Positions 53,767 to 62,438 of a stretch of DNA of 64,000 bases are shown here, in pieces (the first letter of the stretch is position 1; each line of letters starts with the position of its first letter). The notes beneath the pieces are model-generated. The model was not told where the DNA came from and ran no database searches. It saw nothing but the letters and a program-made list of their open reading frames with translations. The DNA is from an uncultured Gammaproteobacteria bacterium (lineage in GTDB: Bacteria; Pseudomonadota; Gammaproteobacteria; Steroidobacterales; Foliamicaceae): the NCBI GenBank assembly GCA_951828235.1, contig OX639965.1, positions 124,001-188,000 of the forward strand, given 5' to 3'. The position numbers were made by a program, and so were the translations under genes.

Positions 53767-53957
53767 ATTTCAATCCCCTCCAAGCGTGACATGTACTTCT
53801 TCTTGGGTGGCGGGGGCGGGGGCGCCGGCTTCATCGCGTTCGCGGGATTGGGAGAAACACCATCCTGAGCAGCTACTCGAATCTTACGAGGTGAGGGCGC
53901 TACAGGTGGACGCGGGGGATCCACGAGCACCTGCTGGGCAAGTACGGCGAACGCCTC

Positions 53958-54368
53958 TCAATAGCGTGGCGGCACTCCGGCGACAGTAGTGCCGCCAACC
54001 GCTTCAGGGACGCAGCCCTTGTTCTGTTCCAGCCGCACCAAGGCCTGCCACTTGGCGTGGTTGCGCAATCTGTCTTTCTGACGCATGACCTTGGCAGGAT
54101 TCACGGCCATGAATTCTGGGTAAACGTCGTAAATGGTGTACGGGGGTTCAGTGTGGGTCACGGCAAAAGAATGAACGCTATCGGCCGCGTTTCCGCTGGA
54201 ATAGTTTTGCCGCCACTTGGGATCGAGTTCGGCTTCGACGGTCAGGCGCTCCGCTTGCAGTTCGATACAGCCATGCCCGGCATATTCTTCAAGGTATGTG
54301 GTCCGGTATTGCGAGTGTGCGCATCCGGCCAGAGCCAGGACGGCGAGCGCAGGCAGGTACTTCTTCAT
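53958..54368 (-). CDS. Small lipoprotein of unknown function (copy B)
   Basis: From the ATG at 54368 this is 136 residues, nearly identical to copy A at 43365-43775, with the same lipobox (LALAGC) and paired cysteines. Differences are conservative and scattered (for example the C-terminal residues VAGVPPRY versus VAGAPSGY), so both copies may be expressed. Function is unknown. Confidence 0.75.
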   Translation of the reverse strand: MKKYLPALAVLALAGCAHSQYRTTYLEEYAGHGCIELQAERLTVEAELDPKWRQNYSSGNAADSVHSFAVTHTEPPYTIYDVYPEFMAVNPAKVMRQKDRLRNHAKWQALVRLEQNKGCVPEAVGGTTVAGVPPRY

Positions 54369-54408
54369 TGCTCCAAATAATACCAGCGGCAACGACCGGC
54401 ACGGGGGC

Positions 54409-55100
54409 TTAGTTCGCAGGAACCGGTTCGATGCAGCGCGGGCCTTCGTGCGCGGCGTTGTTGACCCAGCGGCTGAAGGGCCGGACCGTGATGGCCTCCG
54501 CCGAGCAAGGATCCAACGCGACGTCCTCGCCGGCAAGCCAGGGGGCGAATGCGTCTTCGGGCAGGATGACGGGCATGCGGTGGTGGATGGGCTTCATCGC
54601 CTCGTTGGCCTGTGTGGTCAGCACGGTGCAGGTTTCGATGGCGTCGCCCGGCGCCGCGCTCTGGAGAGAGCGTGGCAAGGGGGTGTTTTCGGGCACGCGC
54701 CAGCTTTCCCACAGCCCGGCGAAGAACATGAGCCGGCCGTCCGTAAAGTCGACGAGCCAGGGCTGGCGGACGGTTCCCTGCCGGACCCATTCGAAGAACC
54801 CGTCGGCGGGAATCAGGCACCGTCTTGAGCGGTAGGCGGCCCTGAAGGCCAGCTTGCCGGCCACGGTTTCGGAGCGGGCGTTGATCATTCGGTAACCCAT
54901 GTTCGGGTCCTTCGCCCAGGCCGGCAGCAGGCCCCAGCGCAGCATGGACAGGCGACGGCCGTCGTCGGACGCCCGAACCGCCGCTACCTGCTGCCCGGGA
55001 GCGACGTTGTAGGCGGGGTCAGTTCCACGGGTTCGTCGAGCAGGTTCATGTAGTCATGGACCTGCTGCCAGGAAAAGCGCTGGGTGAATCGTCCGCACAT
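54409..55100 (-). pseudogene. SRAP (YedK/HMCES-like) gene, frameshifted (copy B)
   Basis: From ATG 55100 the frame reads MCGRFTQRFSWQQV and on to PVELTP, then shifts near 55012: one base is missing relative to copy A, where CCGCGCTAC becomes CCGCCTAC. The remaining frame, open from 54945 to 54409, retains WGLLPAW, MINARSETVA, CLIPADGFFEW and IHHRMPVILP, so all catalytic motifs except Cys2 are in the second frame. Repairing that one base would restore a full-length SRAP protein of about 230 residues. Confidence 0.85.
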
Positions 55101-55254
55101 GCCGGGTCAAATATCATAGACCGACTCGAATCCGCCGAAGATCATCCGCTTGCCGTCGAACGGGATCGGATTCTTGTCCGGATCGAACCGGCTGTCGGTC
55201 TTCGCCAGGTCGTGCATGCGCTCGTATGCCGCAGGCTACATGGGCACCGCGACG

Positions 55255-56445
55255 CTACTGTTTCTTGCTTAGCGAAGCATGAGCTTCCAGCGAATGCCAG
55301 GGAATCAAAGTTCCTTGCGACCATTGCTGCAGTTCATCACCGCCGTAGGCTACCGCAATATTGGCCTGTAACCCCATTTCATGGAAGTGACTTTGTACGC
55401 GACGCACACCGTTGAACATTCTCGCAGCTGGCGTGGCGGAAGACTTGCATTCCAGCAGGAGAAAATTACCCGGGGATTCGATAACCAGGTCCGTTTCAAC
55501 ACGGTTTCTCTCATTGTAGAAAAACAGTCCATGAATCTGGCCCACGCAGTACCGCAGCTTTACGATTTCGGACACCACCCAATTCTCGAAAATCTGTCCG
55601 CGCAACGGGTGCGAGCGGAGTTGCCCGGGCGATTGAATGCCCAATAGCCAGCAAACCAGACCGGTGTCGTGGAAGTACAGCTTGGGCCTCCTGGTCAGCC
55701 GCTTTTTCACGTTGCGAAAGAACGGCGGCAAGCGAAATACGACGAAACCGGTCTCCAGTAAATCAAGCCATTTCCCCGCCGTAACGTTTGATATACCGCA
55801 ATCGTCACCGAGGGAGTTCAGGTTCAGGATGCATGCAGCACGCCCCGCAGCCAGCCGGAGAAAGTGCTGAAACGTGGAGAGATTGCTCTCCTTGATCAGG
55901 CCGCGAACATCGCGTTCGATGTACGTACTCACGTAAGCGCCATACCAGCGCACAGGATCCATCCCGGGATTCCCCAGAACCTCGGGGAAACTTCCGGCGA
56001 AGAGCGTGTCCTCCAGCCCGAGCGGCGGGGAGGGGAAGCGCGTGGCTTCACGCCAGCTCAGAGGCAAGAGGTAAACAACGTCGGTACGCCCGGCGAGTGT
56101 CTGACTCACCTCTTTCATTAACTCAAGGTTTTGCGAACCAGTCAGAATCCAGCGGCCGGGTTCCGAATCCTCGTCAATGATTCCTTGCAGGTAGGAAAGC
56201 AAGTGAGGCGCGTGCTGAATTTCATCCAGGATTGCTCCGTCGCTGAAATCACGCAGAAATCCCAATGGGTCGAGTCGGGCTCTTTCCCTCACGTCCAGGT
56301 CTTCGAGCGATGCATACCCATGGTTGGGGAACAAGTGGCGACAAAGCGTGGTCTTGCCGCTTTGGCGAGGCCCGGTAAGCGTAATGGCCCGGAACATTTC
56401 GGCAGACTTACGCAACAAAGCTGCGAGATCTCGCTCAATAATCAC
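55255..56445 (-). CDS. AAA+ ATPase with DUF4143 domain
   Basis: A 396-residue protein from the GTG at 56445. A TTG two codons upstream is an alternative. The N-terminal AAA_14 domain has Walker A LTGPRQSGKTTLCRHLF and Walker B DGAILDEIQHAPHLLSYL, with sensor GRWILTGSQNLELM. The C-terminal DUF4143 domain holds FRLPPFFRNVKKRL and a PD-(D/E)XK-like ETDLVIE...LLLECKSS segment. The family is common and its role is unsettled. It sits exactly between the two pieces of copy B, so it is the insert, or part of it. Confidence 0.9.
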   Translation of the reverse strand: MIIERDLAALLRKSAEMFRAITLTGPRQSGKTTLCRHLFPNHGYASLEDLDVRERARLDPLGFLRDFSDGAILDEIQHAPHLLSYLQGIIDEDSEPGRWILTGSQNLELMKEVSQTLAGRTDVVYLLPLSWREATRFPSPPLGLEDTLFAGSFPEVLGNPGMDPVRWYGAYVSTYIERDVRGLIKESNLSTFQHFLRLAAGRAACILNLNSLGDDCGISNVTAGKWLDLLETGFVVFRLPPFFRNVKKRLTRRPKLYFHDTGLVCWLLGIQSPGQLRSHPLRGQIFENWVVSEIVKLRYCVGQIHGLFFYNERNRVETDLVIESPGNFLLLECKSSATPAARMFNGVRRVQSHFHEMGLQANIAVAYGGDELQQWSQGTLIPWHSLEAHASLSKKQ

Positions 56446-56572
56446 GGGCAAATTATAACAATATAGTTGGGCAAATACAAAGTTCTACTAATACATTACC
56501 CACTCATTGCGCAAGCGCTAGATTCCACTGAGGCCTCTCGTTCTCGTCGAGGAGCAACTGCCTGGAAGCAAC

Positions 56573-56630
56573 ACTTCCATGGGATTTTCCAGTAGGAGAC
56601 GCCAAAGACCTCCCTGCATCCATTTTCTCA
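56573..56630 (-). pseudogene. DUF1353 gene remnant (5' end)
   Basis: The plus strand here (CTTCCATGGGATTTTCCAGT and following bases) closely matches the 5' end of the DUF1353 gene at about 46911-46971, which reads CTTCCATGGAATTTTCCAAT. Only about 58 bases remain before copy B resumes at the end of the DUF1428 gene. Confidence 0.65.
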
Positions 56631-56993
56631 AACCTCATAGACCGACTCGAATCCGCCGAAGATCATCCGCTTGCCGTCGAACGGGATCGGGTTCTTGTCC
56701 GGATCGAACCGGCTGTCGGTCTTCGCCAGGTCGTGCATCCGCGCCATCGCCTTGTCGCGAGTCGCCTTGTCGGGCCACTCGATCCAGGAAAAGGCAACCG
56801 TTTCGTCATCTTTCGCCTTGACCGCCTTGCGGAAGTCGGTGTGCTTGCCGTCGGGCACGTCGTCGCCCCAGCATTCGACCACGCGGGTGGCGCCGAGCTC
56901 GATCAAAAGGCCATCGAAGCCGCGCGCGTGGTCGATGAAAGCCTGCTTGTTGGCGGTCGGAACCGCGATCACGAAACCGTCGATATAACCCAT
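56628..56993 (-). CDS. DUF1428 family protein (copy B)
   Basis: A complete 121-residue YbaA-like protein, differing from copy A at only a few positions (FVIAVPTANKQAFI and DDVPDGKH). It lies 40 bp downstream of the hydrolase stop, as in copy A. The SRAP gene that follows it in copy A is separated here by the DUF4143 ATPase. Function is unknown. Confidence 0.88.
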   Translation of the reverse strand: MGYIDGFVIAVPTANKQAFIDHARGFDGLLIELGATRVVECWGDDVPDGKHTDFRKAVKAKDDETVAFSWIEWPDKATRDKAMARMHDLAKTDSRFDPDKNPIPFDGKRMIFGGFESVYEV

Positions 56994-58751
56994 GTTGAAC
57001 CTCCCGGGGTGCTATTGCTCCAATGCTGTTGAATCAGAGGCTCGCGTCCTTGCGCCGCGCGCGATGTTCGCCTGCCTGGTAGAGGATCAGTTCATGAACG
57101 GCGCCGCTATCGTCGCGCAGGAATTTGATCTCGGCATCCACGACTTTCAGGAAGAACCGATCCGTATCCATGGCGAAGGCCGGGAATGCCTGCTGGCCGG
57201 TAACCTGAACAAACAGCTGAGATTCTCGAACTGACACCGTCATCGCCAAGCCTGGCGCCAGTTCATATTCGCCCTCGTAATCCTTCAGGACCTCGCTGTC
57301 GACAGGGATTTCCACGCGTTCCCCGGTTCCGAGTTCATCTTCGACGCGGGCCGCGTTGATCGCCAGACCGCCTTGAACGAACTCGATGCCCGGAGACGAA
57401 CCATCTGATGGAACAGCAAACGTCACCCGAACCTCCGCGGCAGCGAATTGGAACTGGCGGTCGCCCTCGTGCGTCAGTGGAAATTCGCTCTGCCCCGTGG
57501 CCTGGCCGAATAGCCGACCGTCTCTCTCCGAGAACGTAAGGAAGAAGCCCGGACTCAATTGAAACACGCCGGTGTACGGCGAAAGATCGACCGCTTGCGC
57601 GCGCTGCGGCGGTGCGAAAAGCGACATCCCGAGCTCGGTCACCCAGGCGTAGTCGGAAGACGCGGCAAGGATCAGCCATCCCTTCGATTGCGCGGGATTC
57701 ACCGCCAGAAAACTGGCGTACCCGCCTGTGCCGCCGTTGTGCCAGTAAACCGTGTTCCCGTCACTGTCCGAGTCAATGTGCCAGGCAAGGGCGGTTTTGT
57801 GCCCTTGCTGGCGCTGCTGCGTCGCCAGGATCGCTCTACCCACGCCTGACTTATCCGCTTCGAGATTGGACCGTATGAATTTCATCAGATCGTTGGCGGA
57901 TGAAACGACTGTGCCGGCGCCGGCCATTGCGTCAAAGGTCCACGCGGGCACCACCGCTCCGTTGCTGTATCCGGAGGCCATGTTCGAGTCCGTTTGCTGC
58001 GGATAGGCCGCGAACGACCGGCCCATGCCCAGTGGCGCAAGGATGTATTCCTCGATCGCATTGGGGTAATCCGTTTCCGCGGCATCGGCCGCGATGGATC
58101 CCAGCAGGCCGAACCCCAGATTGGAATACGCGTAGTCGTTTGTGAGCGTCTCGGGATCGAATGAGCGCAGAAAGGCGGTCAGGTCACCGTGGTCGTAGTC
58201 CGCATACGGATCAAGGCTGTCGCTCGGGGACAGGTTGGAGGGCAAACGGGGCAGCCCCGATGAGTGGGTCGCCAGCGAACGAAGCGTGATTGCCTTCACC
58301 GATTCGTTGCCGAACTGCAATTCCTTGAGGTAGCTGGAGATGGGTTGATCCCAGTCAAGCCTGCCCTGCTCCCCCAGCCGCTGAACGAGTATGGCCGTGA
58401 AGACTTTCGTGATCGACCCGATCTCGAACAGCGTGTCGCCATCCGGTTCCTGCGACCCACCGGGCCTGGTCTCCCCGTAGCCATGGACGGCGACATCGCC
58501 CCGGTCGTAAACGCCAAACACGGCGGCGCCGACCGTGCCGCGACTCACCGCGTTGTTGATCCTGTCGTGTATATCCGCCGGGTCAGCCGCCTGACACAGG
58601 GGGCTCAGGAAGACGACAAGCAGAGCACAAGACGTTCGTATCGGCAGAGCATTCATGGAGTTAAACCTTAGACGGATCGCCGCTCGGCGGCAATGGCGTT
58701 GGCGCTGGAGCGCATTGGCCCAGGAGCGCGGGCGCCAAACAGCGGCATGAC
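56630..58751. repeat. Segmental duplication, copy B part 2
   Basis: Near-identical to copy A from the end of the DUF1428 gene through the serine hydrolase and about 95 bases of its upstream region. The 3' end of the DUF1428 gene is thus present three times in the window (44185, 55106 and 56628). Confidence 0.9.
57034..58656 (-). CDS. Serine hydrolase, class C beta-lactamase-like (copy B)
   Basis: From the ATG at 58656 this is 540 residues, exactly the length of copy A. It has the same signal peptide, SxxK (GSITKVFTAI), Y-x-N (YAYSNLG) and HxG-like (WHNGGTGG) motifs and two C-terminal beta-rich repeats. Substitutions cluster near the signal peptide and around residues 230-290. Both copies keep all catalytic motifs, so both may be active. 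Substrate is unknown. Confidence 0.88.
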   Translation of the reverse strand: MNALPIRTSCALLVVFLSPLCQAADPADIHDRINNAVSRGTVGAAVFGVYDRGDVAVHGYGETRPGGSQEPDGDTLFEIGSITKVFTAILVQRLGEQGRLDWDQPISSYLKELQFGNESVKAITLRSLATHSSGLPRLPSNLSPSDSLDPYADYDHGDLTAFLRSFDPETLTNDYAYSNLGFGLLGSIAADAAETDYPNAIEEYILAPLGMGRSFAAYPQQTDSNMASGYSNGAVVPAWTFDAMAGAGTVVSSANDLMKFIRSNLEADKSGVGRAILATQQRQQGHKTALAWHIDSDSDGNTVYWHNGGTGGYASFLAVNPAQSKGWLILAASSDYAWVTELGMSLFAPPQRAQAVDLSPYTGVFQLSPGFFLTFSERDGRLFGQATGQSEFPLTHEGDRQFQFAAAEVRVTFAVPSDGSSPGIEFVQGGLAINAARVEDELGTGERVEIPVDSEVLKDYEGEYELAPGLAMTVSVRESQLFVQVTGQQAFPAFAMDTDRFFLKVVDAEIKFLRDDSGAVHELILYQAGEHRARRKDASL

Positions 58752-58818
58752 TTCGTTTAACCGGAGTCAAGCGGCTCTAGCGGTATAGCGCTTGCCATTT
58801 GGACTTTTTCTTTACGTA

Positions 58819-58847
58819 TTGATGTAAGGTAAAGACATATCTATAAT
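58819..58847 (+). promoter_or_regulatory. Sigma70-type promoter and overlapping operator of the AbrB-VapC module
   Basis: TTGATG at 58819-58824 and TATAAT at 58842-58847 are separated by exactly 17 bp, close to consensus. The -35 box lies inside the imperfect palindrome TTACGTATTGATGTAA (58812-58827), a good site for the autoregulatory antitoxin. The antitoxin ATG follows 36 bp after the -10 box. Confidence 0.7.
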
Positions 58848-58883
58848 CTCTTGCTTAACTGGCCAGATTCGTGGAATCCGATC

Positions 58884-59120
58884 ATGCCCAAGATCAGCGC
58901 CAAGCGCCAGATCACCCTTCCAGCCCATCAATGCCGTCTGGCCGGCATTGAGCCCGGAGACGAGTATCGCAGCTTCGTTACCGACCGGCGTATAACGATC
59001 GTTCGCCAGGCGCCCGGCAGCGCGTGGGGATGTCTTGAGCATCTTGAGCCGGACGAGACGGTGTCCGAAGAGCAGTCGCGTCAGGACGCACTTGAAGCGA
59101 AACGCGCGCGCCCGTCGTGA
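58884..59120 (+). CDS. AbrB/SpoVT-type antitoxin
   Basis: A 78-residue protein. ISAKRQITLPAHQCRLAGIE and PGDEYRSFVTDRRITIVRQ make up an N-terminal swapped-hairpin AbrB DNA-binding domain, and the acidic C-terminus (DETVSEEQSRQDALEAK) is the toxin-binding tail. Its stop overlaps the PIN toxin start (GTGA), so the pair is coupled. It likely represses its own promoter, whose -35 box sits in a palindrome. Confidence 0.82.
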   Translation: MPKISAKRQITLPAHQCRLAGIEPGDEYRSFVTDRRITIVRQAPGSAWGCLEHLEPDETVSEEQSRQDALEAKRARPS

Positions 59121-59539
59121 TCGCGGTCGATACAAACGTTCTGCTGCGGTACCTCCTGCGCGACGACGCCACGCAGGCGCAAGAGGCGCGTCAGCTGTTC
59201 GAAAGCGGCGAGCGCGTTCTCATTACGGACGTCGTGTTGGCGGAAGCCGTGTGGACTCTGCTTGGGCGGCGCTACCGGGCAGCCAGGACCGACGTCATCG
59301 CTTTCGTGGGGAGTCTGCTGCAGGAACCCAACGTGCGCTTCGAGGACGATGAAGTGATCTTCAGCGCCTTACAGGCCTATCGTGAAACCGAAGCGGACTT
59401 CGCCGATGCCCTGATCGTGCACAAGGCGCTGAAGATGGCGCCGGTCGACGATGGACTGCATTCCGTCTATACCTTCGATGCGGACGCCTTGCAGTTGCCC
59501 CATACCGCGGCGCCGCAAGCATCATCGCAGAGCAGGTGA
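59117..59539 (+). CDS. vapC: PIN-domain toxin (VapC family)
   Basis: A 140-residue protein starting at GTG 59117. The PIN residues are visible: IAVDTNVLLRYLL (first Asp), ITDVVLAEAVWTLL (Glu), a later DFADALIVHKA (Asp) and FDADALQL (final Asp). VapC toxins are Mg-dependent RNases that cut tRNA or rRNA. The pair with the upstream AbrB-type antitoxin looks intact, unlike the two broken modules at 9.3-11 kb. Confidence 0.88.
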   Translation: MIAVDTNVLLRYLLRDDATQAQEARQLFESGERVLITDVVLAEAVWTLLGRRYRAARTDVIAFVGSLLQEPNVRFEDDEVIFSALQAYRETEADFADALIVHKALKMAPVDDGLHSVYTFDADALQLPHTAAPQASSQSR

Positions 59540-59580
59540 ACCGGCCGCGCAGGAGCGGCAGCTCCATCGCTCCCCACCCC

Positions 59581-60534
59581 ATGAGCCTGGGGATTGCGGT
59601 CCTTGCCCCTATGTTGCTGATCTCCGCATGCGCATGGGCAGAGCCCGTCATCGTCAGGGACTGCGAATCCTGTCCCGAGCTTGTCGTGATTCCGGCGGGC
59701 GGCACATTTGTCATGGGTGCGGAAAAGGCCGAGGGGCTGGCCTGGGGCATGCCCGAACTCATGGCATCGCAGGAGGCGCCGGTCGCCACGATCACGATTG
59801 CCCGCTCCTATGCCATCGGTCGTACTGAAGTCACGCGGGGCCAGTTTGCGGAGTTTGTGGAAGAGACGGGCTTTGAGACGCTGGAAGGCTGTTCTCACCT
59901 CACCGCTGAGGGCTGGCCCACGCAGCCGGGGCTCTCCTGGCGTGATGACAGCATCGGCGGTTCCGATGACCATCCGGTGCCGTGCCTGCGGCGCGCCGAG
60001 ATGCTGGCCTACCTGGACTGGTTAAGCGTCAGGACGGGACATGCCTACCGCCTGCCCAGCGAGGCGGAATGGGAATATGCCGCGCGGGCCAATTCGAAGT
60101 TTCCTGCGTTTTGGGGTGAAGACTGGACGCGAGCCTGTGCATTTCAAAACGGCGCTGACCAGGCGTTCGTAAAGGTGGCCCCGAACATTCCCTACGGTCA
60201 ATTCGCGGATTGCGACGATGGATATGCGTTCACGGCACCCGTCGCCAGCTTCGAGCCGAACGCCTTCGGTCTCTACGATGTTGCGGGCAATGTTTCGGAA
60301 TGGACAGCCGATTGTTATGCCACGGGGCACGCGGACGCGCCTGGGGATGGCACTCCCTATGACATGCGCCCCTGCGGGGCGTGGGTGGCCAAAGGCGGAT
60401 CCTGGGCCGGCTTTCCCGGGTTGTTGAGGGTGGCGACACGCCTGCCCATACGCGCGGCATCGGCGGGGTCGGGTTTCGGTTTTCGCGTGGCGCGCGACGT
60501 CGTCGTCCTAAGGCAACAACTGACCCTGCACTGA
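59581..60534 (+). CDS. Formylglycine-generating-enzyme-like (SUMF1) protein
   Basis: From the ATG at 59581 this is 317 residues. A GTG at 59536 overlapping the PIN gene is possible. A signal peptide (MSLGIAVLAPMLLISACAWA) is followed by the FGE-sulfatase domain: IPAGGTFVMGAE, YAIGRTEVTRGQFAEFVEET, YRLPSEAEWEYAAR, FGLYDVAGNVSEW and WVAKGGSWAGF, ending in GFGFRVAR. True FGEs have an active-site Cys pair near the C-terminus. Here only Cys in MRPCGAW is near that place, so sulfatase activation is doubtful. Many bacterial relatives bind or modify other partners. Confidence 0.85.
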   Translation: MSLGIAVLAPMLLISACAWAEPVIVRDCESCPELVVIPAGGTFVMGAEKAEGLAWGMPELMASQEAPVATITIARSYAIGRTEVTRGQFAEFVEETGFETLEGCSHLTAEGWPTQPGLSWRDDSIGGSDDHPVPCLRRAEMLAYLDWLSVRTGHAYRLPSEAEWEYAARANSKFPAFWGEDWTRACAFQNGADQAFVKVAPNIPYGQFADCDDGYAFTAPVASFEPNAFGLYDVAGNVSEWTADCYATGHADAPGDGTPYDMRPCGAWVAKGGSWAGFPGLLRVATRLPIRAASAGSGFGFRVARDVVVLRQQLTLH

Positions 60535-60563
60535 CCCGGTTCCCTGTTACTGCGGCGGCGCGG

Positions 60564-61133
60564 CTATTGCGAGTGCGCGTCCGGCAGCTCATAGAGGATG
60601 ATGAGATTGCCGTCCCAGTCATGGAACCCGGTTTCGATTCCAACCTCCTGATCGACAGTCACGAGCGTTTTCTCACGCAGCATGCTTAAGCCCATGCCGG
60701 GCAAGGCGGCCCTGATTGCGTCCAGCCGGCCATTGGCATTGATCACCACGCCACCCCGGCGAATTTCGTCTTGCGCTTCCAATGGCAGGTCGGTTACTTC
60801 GTAAATCCCAAGAATGCGGCTCTGCAGGGGGCCGGCATTGAGCGTCGCGAAGCGCGTGCGAGCCGTCCTGGGAACATTGAAGAGGTCGTAAGCCAGGGAG
60901 TCGGCGTCCTGAACATTTTCGGTATCAATTTGCATGCCGAACAGATCAATCCAGATCTTGTACGCCCTCTCCAGGTCCGAAACCACGATGTTGCCGCGTC
61001 TGAAATACACTCCGTCAAAGGCTGCATCGCCCGCAGGATCAGCGACATCAGCACCTGGATTCTCGACGGCGCCGGGCGCGCACGCGGCGACCAACAAGAC
61101 CAGTGTGGTGCAAATTGCGCTTCGCGTATTCAT
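60564..61133 (-). CDS. VOC-superfamily (glyoxalase-like) lipoprotein
   Basis: From the ATG at 61133 this is 189 residues. An alternative ATG at 61157 adds eight. The N-terminus (SAICTTLVLLVAACAPG) has a lipobox-like AAC, so the protein is probably a lipoprotein. A vicinal-oxygen-chelate fold follows: YFRRGNIVVSDLERAYKIWI, LFGMQIDTENV, and the second module IETGFHDWDGNLIILYELP. VOC proteins bind metals and small organics, and secreted ones are uncommon. It faces the FGE-like gene convergently. Confidence 0.75.
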   Translation of the reverse strand: MNTRSAICTTLVLLVAACAPGAVENPGADVADPAGDAAFDGVYFRRGNIVVSDLERAYKIWIDLFGMQIDTENVQDADSLAYDLFNVPRTARTRFATLNAGPLQSRILGIYEVTDLPLEAQDEIRRGGVVINANGRLDAIRAALPGMGLSMLREKTLVTVDQEVGIETGFHDWDGNLIILYELPDAHSQ

Positions 61134-61263
61134 GGAAAAAAGATCCGCAAGGCTCATGCTAAACAGGTGCGGCGCGAAACCTTCATTATTTTACCGCCCA
61201 CTATGGACTTGGCAGTTAGGCGGCAACTCGTCGAGCGCCGGAGTGCGGCGTTTGGACCGGAGT

Positions 61264-62438
61264 TCAGTAGGCCGCCTCGTAGATCCGCAAGGCGTCCTGC
61301 TCGCTCACCTTTCGCGGATTGTTGACCAATAGGCGTTGCTGCTGCATGGCGTCGCGTGCCAGCATCGGCAGGCTGTCTTCCGGCACGTTCAGTTCCCGGA
61401 GCTTCGACGGCATCATCAGCCGGTCCACCAGCGCTTCGAAGTAGTCAGGCAGCGACTCCGAAACCGCGTCGTCGGAAGCGCTGCCCTCGCCTGCCCCCAG
61501 CATGACGATCCGGGCAAGTGTCGCGTAGGAATCCGCCGACGTTTCGTAGTTGAACCGCAATACGTGCGGCAGCACCAGCGAGTTGCTCAAGCCGTGCGGA
61601 ATGTGGAAGTGACCGCCCAGCGGATAGGCGAGCGCGTGGACGGCGGCGACAGGCGCGTTGGCAAAAGCCTGTCCGGCCAGGAGCGAGCCGAACAGCATAG
61701 CCGTGCGCGCTTTCAGGTCTTCACCGTCGTGCACGGCGGTTTCGATATGGGCCGACATCAGTTTCAACGCCTGGGTCGCCAGCATGTCCGAATAGGGATT
61801 CTTGTGAATCGCGCTGGTGAAAGACTCGATCGCATGAACCATGGCGTCGATTCCGGTCGCGGCGGTTACCTGCGGCGGCAGGCCGACGGTAAGCTCAGGA
61901 TCCAGCAAGGCAACGTCGGGCAGCAGTTGCGGCGCGATTACCGCTGCCTTGGTCGTGGCCCCGGTCGTGATGATGGATATGGGCGTCACCTCGGAACCGG
62001 TCCCGGCGGTAGTGGGAATCTGAACCAGCGGCAGCCTTTCGCCGGTGAGGTTGCCGATTCCGTACGCGTCCGAAAGCGCCTGCGAGGAATGGCACAACGC
62101 AGCGATCAGCTTCGCTACGTCCATCGAACTGCCCCCGCCCAGCCCGATCACCGTGTCTATATTCCCGGCGCGCGCGCGGCCAAGCGCGTCCAGCACGATG
62201 TCTTCCGGCGGGTCTGCCCGAACGTCGTCAAAATCGAACACTCCAGGCCCGCGTCGGACAGGCTGCTCAGCGCCGCCTCATGCAGCCCCGCCGCAATGAT
62301 TCCGGGATCCGTCACCAGGAACACTCTGCCGGCGGACAAGGCGGCGCAAATCTCGCCGAGCTGGCGAATGGCGCCCGGCTCACAGACGATCGAGCGCGCC
62401 GTGTTGAACCGTAGCGGCCGGATGTCTCCAGAAGTCAT
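61264..62438 (-). pseudogene. Iron-containing alcohol dehydrogenase, one-base frameshift
   Basis: The N-terminal frame from ATG 62438 (PLRFNTARSIVCEPGAIRQL, GRVFLVTDPGIIAAG, ending GLE) breaks near 62240 and resumes one base off at VFDFDDVRADPPEDIVLDAL. The rest is normal for the family: GLGGGSSMDVAKLIA, IPTTAGTGSEVTPISI, and metal ligands in DAMVHAIESF and HALAYPLGGHFHIPHG. The join looks like GAGGTG reduced to GAGTG. It may be a real mutation or an assembly error. Intact members oxidise alcohols or reduce maleylacetate. It overlaps the esterase gene by 4 bp. Confidence 0.8.

Larger units (their letters stand above)
53919..55219. repeat. Segmental duplication, copy B part 1
   Basis: Near-identical to copy A from the DUF1838 C-terminal remnant (HEHLLGKYGERLSIA, 53921-53961) through the lipoprotein and SRAP genes into the first 114 bases of the 3' end of a DUF1428 gene (55106-55219). 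There the match stops and the DUF4143 ATPase region begins. Confidence 0.9.

Noticed and set aside
53349..53868. Plus-strand frames opposite the TGA-interrupted membrane protein
   Set aside because: Low-complexity Arg/Pro/Gly-rich products with no start signal. The minus strand has a clear signal-anchor.
44591..58656. Reading the two class C-like hydrolases as antibiotic-resistance beta-lactamases
   Set aside because: The SxxK, YxN and HxG motifs are shared by esterases and peptidases, and the 200-residue beta-rich C-terminal extension is not a feature of resistance enzymes.
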